Shown: positions 60,176 through 64,000 of the stretch, in pieces | Numbering within the stretch: the stretch's first letter is position 1 | Layout of the letters: the number at the start of each line of letters is the position of its first letter | From: Palsa-504 sp963844625 | GTDB lineage: Bacteria > Actinomycetota > Actinomycetes > Streptosporangiales > Streptosporangiaceae | DNA length: 64,000 bases | Assembly (NCBI GenBank): GCA_963844625.1 | Contig: CAWJPF010000004.1 | Span: 62,001-126,000, forward strand | Direction of reading: 5' to 3' | Notes under the pieces: model-generated | Seen by the model: only the letters and a program-made list of their open reading frames with translations | Database searches by the model: none | What the model was told of the DNA's origin: nothing | Translations under genes and position numbers: made by a program

Positions 60176-61459
60176 TCACCAGGTCATGCCGAGAGCGGGC
60201 CGGTGCAGCGCCAGCACATGGTCATGAGTTTCGCGCTCCGCGACCAGCCGCGCCTGCCCGTCCCGGCAGAACACGATCGGCGGCCGCAGCGCGCCGTTGT
60301 AATTGTTGGCCAGCGTGTAGGTGTACGCGCCGGTGACCGGCATGGCCACCAGGTCGCCGACGGCAGGCGCCGGCAGGCCCAGGCCGGCGACCAGCCGGTC
60401 GCCCGACTCGCACTGCCGCCCGACCAGGTCCACGACTTCGTCGGGCGCTTGCCGCATGCGAGTCGCGATCACCGCCTCGAACGGCTGACCGGTGAGCGCC
60501 GCGTCAAGATTGTCCGCCATGCCGCCGTCCACCGCGACGAACGTGCGGCCGGTGCGCTTGACCGTGGTTACCCGGTACAGCGTCACGCACGAGCGGGCGA
60601 CCAGCGAACGGCCCGGCTCGATCAAGAGCCTGGTCCCGGCCGGCAGGTACGCGGCCGCGGCCGCGGCGATCGTGTCGAGGTAAGCCTCGACGGCCGGGGC
60701 TTCCTCGTCGTAGGTATAGCGGACGCCGAGGCCGCCGCCGACGTCGTAGACATCGAACGCGCCCAGCACGGACACCGCCTCCACCGCCCGGGCGAAAGGC
60801 TCGGTATCGAGGATCTGCGATCCGATGTGCAGGTGCAGTCCGTCCAGGTGCAGCCGGTCGCTGGCCCGGATCCGGGCGATCGCCTCGCGCGCCTGGTCGA
60901 GCGGCAGCCCGAACTTGGAGTCGTTACCGCCGGTGGACTGCGATTCGTGGGTGTCCGGGGCGATCCCCGGGATGATCCGGACCAGCACCCGCTGCGGGCG
61001 GGTGGCCAGCTGTTCCAGCCGATCGATGTCATCGAAGTTGTCGACCACCACGCACCCGACGCCCGCATCCAGCGCCATCGCCAGCTCGGCCGTGGTCTTG
61101 GCGTTCCCGTGCTGATAGATACGCTCTGGAGGGACGCCAGCGGCCAGCGCCATCACGAGCTCGCCGGCCCCGGCGATGTCGATGGCCAGCCCTTCGGCGG
61201 CGAACAGCTGGTACACCGCCAGGCACGGGAACGATTTGGATGCGAAGATCACATCCGAGTCGGGGTGGCGGGCGGCGAGCCCGTCGCGCATCCGGCGGGC
61301 CTGGTCGCGCAGCCCCGCCTCGTCGACGATGTAGGCGGGCGTCCCGAAGCGGTCCGCGAGTTCGGTGACGGGGACGCCGCCGATCAGGAGTTCGCCGTCG
61401 CCAGAGATCGAGCTGTGCTCGGGAAATATCGAGAGCACGTCGTGGGTGCGCGTCTTCAT
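60176..61459 (-). CDS. lysA: Diaminopimelate decarboxylase-like PLP enzyme
   Basis: A 427-residue fold type III PLP decarboxylase. The PLP Lys is Lys75 (FASKSFPC). Further motifs are LHLHIGSQI (His211), VGGGLGVRY, LIEPGRSLVA (about residue 280) and the active-site CESGD (Cys350). It should convert meso-diaminopimelate to lysine. The N-terminus ISGDGELLIGGVPVTELADR is typical of actinobacterial LysA. It stands apart from other lysine genes and next to a divergent acyl-CoA dehydrogenase, so a specialised paralogue cannot be excluded. Confidence 0.85.
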   Translation of the reverse strand: MKTRTHDVLSIFPEHSSISGDGELLIGGVPVTELADRFGTPAYIVDEAGLRDQARRMRDGLAARHPDSDVIFASKSFPCLAVYQLFAAEGLAIDIAGAGELVMALAAGVPPERIYQHGNAKTTAELAMALDAGVGCVVVDNFDDIDRLEQLATRPQRVLVRIIPGIAPDTHESQSTGGNDSKFGLPLDQAREAIARIRASDRLHLDGLHLHIGSQILDTEPFARAVEAVSVLGAFDVYDVGGGLGVRYTYDEEAPAVEAYLDTIAAAAAAYLPAGTRLLIEPGRSLVARSCVTLYRVTTVKRTGRTFVAVDGGMADNLDAALTGQPFEAVIATRMRQAPDEVVDLVGRQCESGDRLVAGLGLPAPAVGDLVAMPVTGAYTYTLANNYNGALRPPIVFCRDGQARLVAERETHDHVLALHRPALGMTW

Positions 61460-61505
61460 GAGCTGACGTTAGCCTGATGAGGGCACGCGCGAGAAAGGGA
61501 CGCCG

Positions 61506-62648
61506 ATGACCGTGACCGCGGTGGAGTTCGATGAGCTGGTTGGCCTGCTGCGCGAGTTCATCCGGCAGGAGGTGATGCCCGCCGAGGCGGGCATCGACGA
61601 ATCGGACGAGATTCCGGCCCGGCTGATCGCGCAGGCCAAGGAGATGGGCTTGTACGGCTATGCGCTGCCCGCCGAGTACGGCGGCCTGGGTCTGTCGGTA
61701 GAACAGCAGGTCAAGGTGGCCATTGAACTCGGCTACACCAGCCCGGCGTTCCGGTCGCTGTTCGGCACCAACAACGGCATCGCCGGGCAGGTCCTCGTCT
61801 CGGCCGGCACCGACCAGCAGCGCAAGCAGTGGCTGCCCCGGCTGGCCTCCGGCGAGGTAGTGGCCTCGTTCGCGCTGACCGAACCGGACGCCGGATCTGA
61901 TCCGAGCCGGCTGGCGACGACCGCGACGCGCGAGCAGGACAGCTGGGTCATCGACGGCCTCAAGCGGTACATCACCAACGCCCCGGCCGCCGACGTGTTC
62001 ATGGTGTTCGCTCGCACCGACCCGCAGGCCCCGCCGGGCAAGGGCATCGGCGTGTTCATCGTGCCCGCCCGCACCGCGGGGGTCACGGTGGCGCCGAAGG
62101 ACCACAAGATGGGCCAGGCCGGGGCGTGGACCGCCGACGTCGCGTTCGCCGGCGCCCGGGTGCCGGCCGACGCGCTGGTCGGAGAGGCGGCCCAGGCCGG
62201 TTACGCCACCGCCATGCGCAGCCTCGCGCACGGGCGGCTGACGATCGCGGGCGTCTGCGTGGGCGTATCGGCCCGGCTCATCCAGGAGAGCGTCAGCTAC
62301 GCCAAGGAACGTATCCAGGGCGGTCGCCCGATCGGCGAGTACCAGCTCATCCAGGCCATGCTCGCGGACTCCCAGACCGAGTACCTCGCGGCCCGGGCGC
62401 TGGTGCTGGACGCCGCCGCCCAGTACGACGCGGGCACCGACCGGCGGCTCGGCCCGTCGGCCGCGAAGTACTTCGCCAGCGAGGCCGTGGGCCGGATCGC
62501 CGATCGCGCGGTCCAGATCCACGGCGGCTCCGGCTATATCCGCGGCATCGCCGTCGAGAGGCTGTACCGCGACGTGCGGCTGTTCCGGATCTACGAGGGC
62601 ACCAGCCAGATCCAGCAGCTCGTGATCGCCCGGGAGCTGCTCAGGTAG
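61506..62648 (+). CDS. Acyl-CoA dehydrogenase
   Basis: A 380-residue FAD-dependent acyl-CoA dehydrogenase. The FAD/substrate signature segments are VVASFALTEPDAGSDPSRLA near residue 118 and IQIHGGSGYIRGIAVERLYR-like sequence near 340. The catalytic base is Glu364 in IYEGTSQIQQLVIA. It should introduce a trans-2 double bond into an acyl-CoA. An AAAGGGACGCC ribosome-binding site precedes the ATG. It is divergent from lysA, with 46 bases between start codons, and convergent with the hydrolase gene. Confidence 0.93.
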   Translation: MTVTAVEFDELVGLLREFIRQEVMPAEAGIDESDEIPARLIAQAKEMGLYGYALPAEYGGLGLSVEQQVKVAIELGYTSPAFRSLFGTNNGIAGQVLVSAGTDQQRKQWLPRLASGEVVASFALTEPDAGSDPSRLATTATREQDSWVIDGLKRYITNAPAADVFMVFARTDPQAPPGKGIGVFIVPARTAGVTVAPKDHKMGQAGAWTADVAFAGARVPADALVGEAAQAGYATAMRSLAHGRLTIAGVCVGVSARLIQESVSYAKERIQGGRPIGEYQLIQAMLADSQTEYLAARALVLDAAAQYDAGTDRRLGPSAAKYFASEAVGRIADRAVQIHGGSGYIRGIAVERLYRDVRLFRIYEGTSQIQQLVIARELLR

Positions 62649-62657
62649 CTAGCTGTC

Positions 62658-63515
62658 CTAGCGCCGGTCCGCGAGCCAGGCGTGCACGGCCCCGATGTGA
62701 TTTTCCCGCAGTGTGCCGTGCCCTTCGCCGAGCAGCCGGGCCTCGGCGCCCGGGATATGAGCGGCGAGCCACTGGCCGTGGGCGAGCGGCACGGACTGGT
62801 CCCGGCGGCCGTGCATCAGCAGCACGGGAACGGATATCCGGGCCAGGTCGAACCCCCACGGGACGACCTCGGCCCAGCAGTCATCCCGGCAGCCCTCGAT
62901 GCCGGACGTGTAAGCCTGCTGCATGCAGATCGCCTCGTCCAGCCGGAACCCCAGGTCGTCACCTGGCGAGAGCGCCGGGCTCATCTTTCGCGCCAGGTCG
63001 GCGGGCGAGGTGGCCAGCATCTCCTCGCGTTCCTGCTCAAACACGCGGCGGGACGCGGCCGGGTCGGCGAACATCAGGGCGACTTCATCGACGGCGCCCG
63101 CGCCCATGCCGGCGAACCAGTCCAGGCCTGCTGCGTCATAAGGGGCGGGCGAGGACAGGCACGCGGCCGCGGCAACCAGGTCCGGAAGCAGAGCCGCGCA
63201 CGCCAGCAGGGGCGGCCCGCCGCCGGAGAAGCCCCACATGGCCAGCCGCTCGATCCCGAGGGCCGCGCAGATCGCCCGCGCATCGCCGGCGCAGTCGGCC
63301 ATAGTCCGGCCCGGCTGCGGTGTCGACTTGCCGTAGCCGGGCCGGTCATAGCTGATCAGCCGCAAGCCCCGGGCGGCCGCGTCGGCCACGGTGCGGCCGT
63401 ACAGGTGCCGTGAGTTCGGGGTGCCGACGTGCACCAGGACCGGGTGCCCGCCGGGATCCCCGGCTTCGCTGACGGCTAGCGTCCGGCCATCGCCGGCCGG
63501 GATAACCCATTCCAT
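62658..63515 (-). CDS. Alpha/beta-fold hydrolase
   Basis: A 285-residue hydrolase. The nucleophile Ser lies in MWGFSGGGPP (G-x-S-x-G), the acid in LLMHGRRDQSVP, and the His in LGEGHGTLRENH. The oxyanion-loop region is PVLVHVGTPNSRHL and YDRPGYGKSTPQPG. It most resembles actinobacterial proline-iminopeptidase/epoxide-hydrolase-like esterases. The substrate is unknown. Nine bases separate its stop from that of the acyl-CoA dehydrogenase gene. Confidence 0.9.
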   Translation of the reverse strand: MEWVIPAGDGRTLAVSEAGDPGGHPVLVHVGTPNSRHLYGRTVADAAARGLRLISYDRPGYGKSTPQPGRTMADCAGDARAICAALGIERLAMWGFSGGGPPLLACAALLPDLVAAAACLSSPAPYDAAGLDWFAGMGAGAVDEVALMFADPAASRRVFEQEREEMLATSPADLARKMSPALSPGDDLGFRLDEAICMQQAYTSGIEGCRDDCWAEVVPWGFDLARISVPVLLMHGRRDQSVPLAHGQWLAAHIPGAEARLLGEGHGTLRENHIGAVHAWLADRR

Positions 63516-63614
63516 GCGTACCTCCGCGGGCGAGATGGGGTCCGTGCGCGTGGAACGACGGCCCGTTCGGCCAAAATCTTCTGACCGGCGCGGCGGGTCA
63601 GTGGGGTACGAACC

Positions 63615-64000
63615 TTAGCCGAGGCCGGCCAGGCCCGCGGCCTCGGCTCGGTCGCGGCAGGCGCGCATCGCGATGACCTGTCGCTGCCGGAGCGTCAGGA
63701 CCAGGTAATTCCGGTCATCGGCCGGGCGCGCCCGGTACTGGTCGACGCCCGGCGTATGGACGACCACCATGACCCGGTCGCCGCTCGAGGCGATCTCCTC
63801 GATGACCGGCGCCAGGCCCTGCCGGGCCTGGCGCGCCAGGGCCTGCAGCAGCCGCGGCCGACCGTGGCACGTCTGCGGCTCGGGAGCACCGAACGCGGGA
63901 TCGAGGTAGGTCCACTCCAGGTCGGGATGGACCAGCGCGACCATCTTGGCGGTATCGCCCTGGCCGTAAGCCGCGTAGGCCTCGCGGATCAGGGTCTCAT
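63615..64000 (-). CDS. SnoaL/NTF2-like protein, truncated by the window edge
   Basis: At least 128 codons of an NTF2-fold protein. The visible part reads LIREAYAAYGQGDTAKMVAL, HPDLEWTYLDPAFGAPEPQT and a late YLVLTLRQRQVIAMRACRDR, typical of SnoaL-like ketosteroid-isomerase-fold proteins. The 5' end lies beyond base 64000, since the frame is open to the edge. An internal ATG at 63944 would remove the conserved first helix. Function unknown. Confidence 0.75.
   Translation of the reverse strand, partial: ETLIREAYAAYGQGDTAKMVALVHPDLEWTYLDPAFGAPEPQTCHGRPRLLQALARQARQGLAPVIEEIASSGDRVMVVVHTPGVDQYRARPADDRNYLVLTLRQRQVIAMRACRDRAEAAGLAGLG

Overview
The window is high-GC, gene-dense DNA from an actinobacterium. 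The base composition, GTG starts, ATGA/GTGA gene overlaps and families such as SigJ, DUF3040, DUF6325, DUF2252, Rv1733c-like proteins, HutC/FCD GntR regulators and PspC-type histidine kinases all point that way. A soil Streptosporangiales/Trebonia-like lineage is a reasonable guess but cannot be shown from this sequence. No rRNA, tRNA, CRISPR array, prophage or intact transposon was seen.

Layout. 0-3 kb: small hypothetical gene, CPA2-type cation/proton antiporter, RHH-PIN toxin-antitoxin pair. 3-8 kb: DUF2254 membrane protein; SigJ-type sigma factor divergent from YceI, SnoaL-like and quinone-oxidoreductase-like genes. 8-14.6 kb: a minus-strand homoprotocatechuate (3,4-dihydroxyphenylacetate) meta-cleavage operon with a fumarylacetoacetase-RraA fusion, FCD-GntR regulator, DapA-like aldolase/lyase, HpaE dehydrogenase, HpaD dioxygenase (all known active-site residues present), a 30-residue zinc-ribbon frame and a PhyH-like oxygenase. 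14.7-18 kb: HEPN-like protein, O-methyltransferase, frameshifted glutaredoxin-thioredoxin reductase, DUF3040. 18-26 kb: stress/envelope block with a large flippase-kinase fusion, DUF6325, SHOCT, DUF2252, a second flippase and a decayed copy of its 5' end. 26-36 kb: Rv1733c-like, STAS, HtrA-like protease coupled to glutaminase, GDSL lipoprotein, PspC/DUF1707, sigma factor with a partner protein, and remnants of leucyl aminopeptidase, imidazolonepropionase and a BAAT-type thioesterase.

36.4-45.9 kb is the most coherent and least familiar unit. Around one divergent promoter carrying two GTCTAGAC palindromes lie an APC permease plus HutC-type GntR (rightward) and, leftward, a choline-kinase-like phosphotransferase, a dimethylglycine/sarcosine-dehydrogenase-like FAD+GcvT enzyme, a 56-residue six-cysteine MTHFR C-terminal-domain protein, MTHFR, a MidA/NDUFAF7-like methyltransferase and a core-only MetE-like zinc methyltransferase. 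Together they read as an inducible pathway that imports a methylated compound, moves its methyl group onto folate, reduces it and passes it to an acceptor. Neither substrate nor acceptor can be named from sequence.

46.4-51.6 kb: a branched-chain amino-acid-type ABC transporter (livKHMGF) whose genes are broken by about six single-base frameshifts; two of these merge LivM, LivG and LivF into one long frame. 51.6-57.9 kb: small membrane protein, a proline-rich 13-residue repeat protein, universal stress protein, an APC transporter (frameshifted), and a second PspC/DUF1707 pair almost identical in DNA to the one at 33 kb, beside the PspC-type sensor kinase and LuxR-type response regulator that probably control it. 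57.9-64 kb: another APC transporter, diaminopimelate decarboxylase, acyl-CoA dehydrogenase, alpha/beta hydrolase and a truncated SnoaL-like gene at the edge.

Several disrupted frames (LivH/M/G, APC at 53.5 kb, PspC copy 2, thioredoxin reductase) look like single small indels in otherwise well-kept genes, so sequencing error is a serious alternative to true decay.
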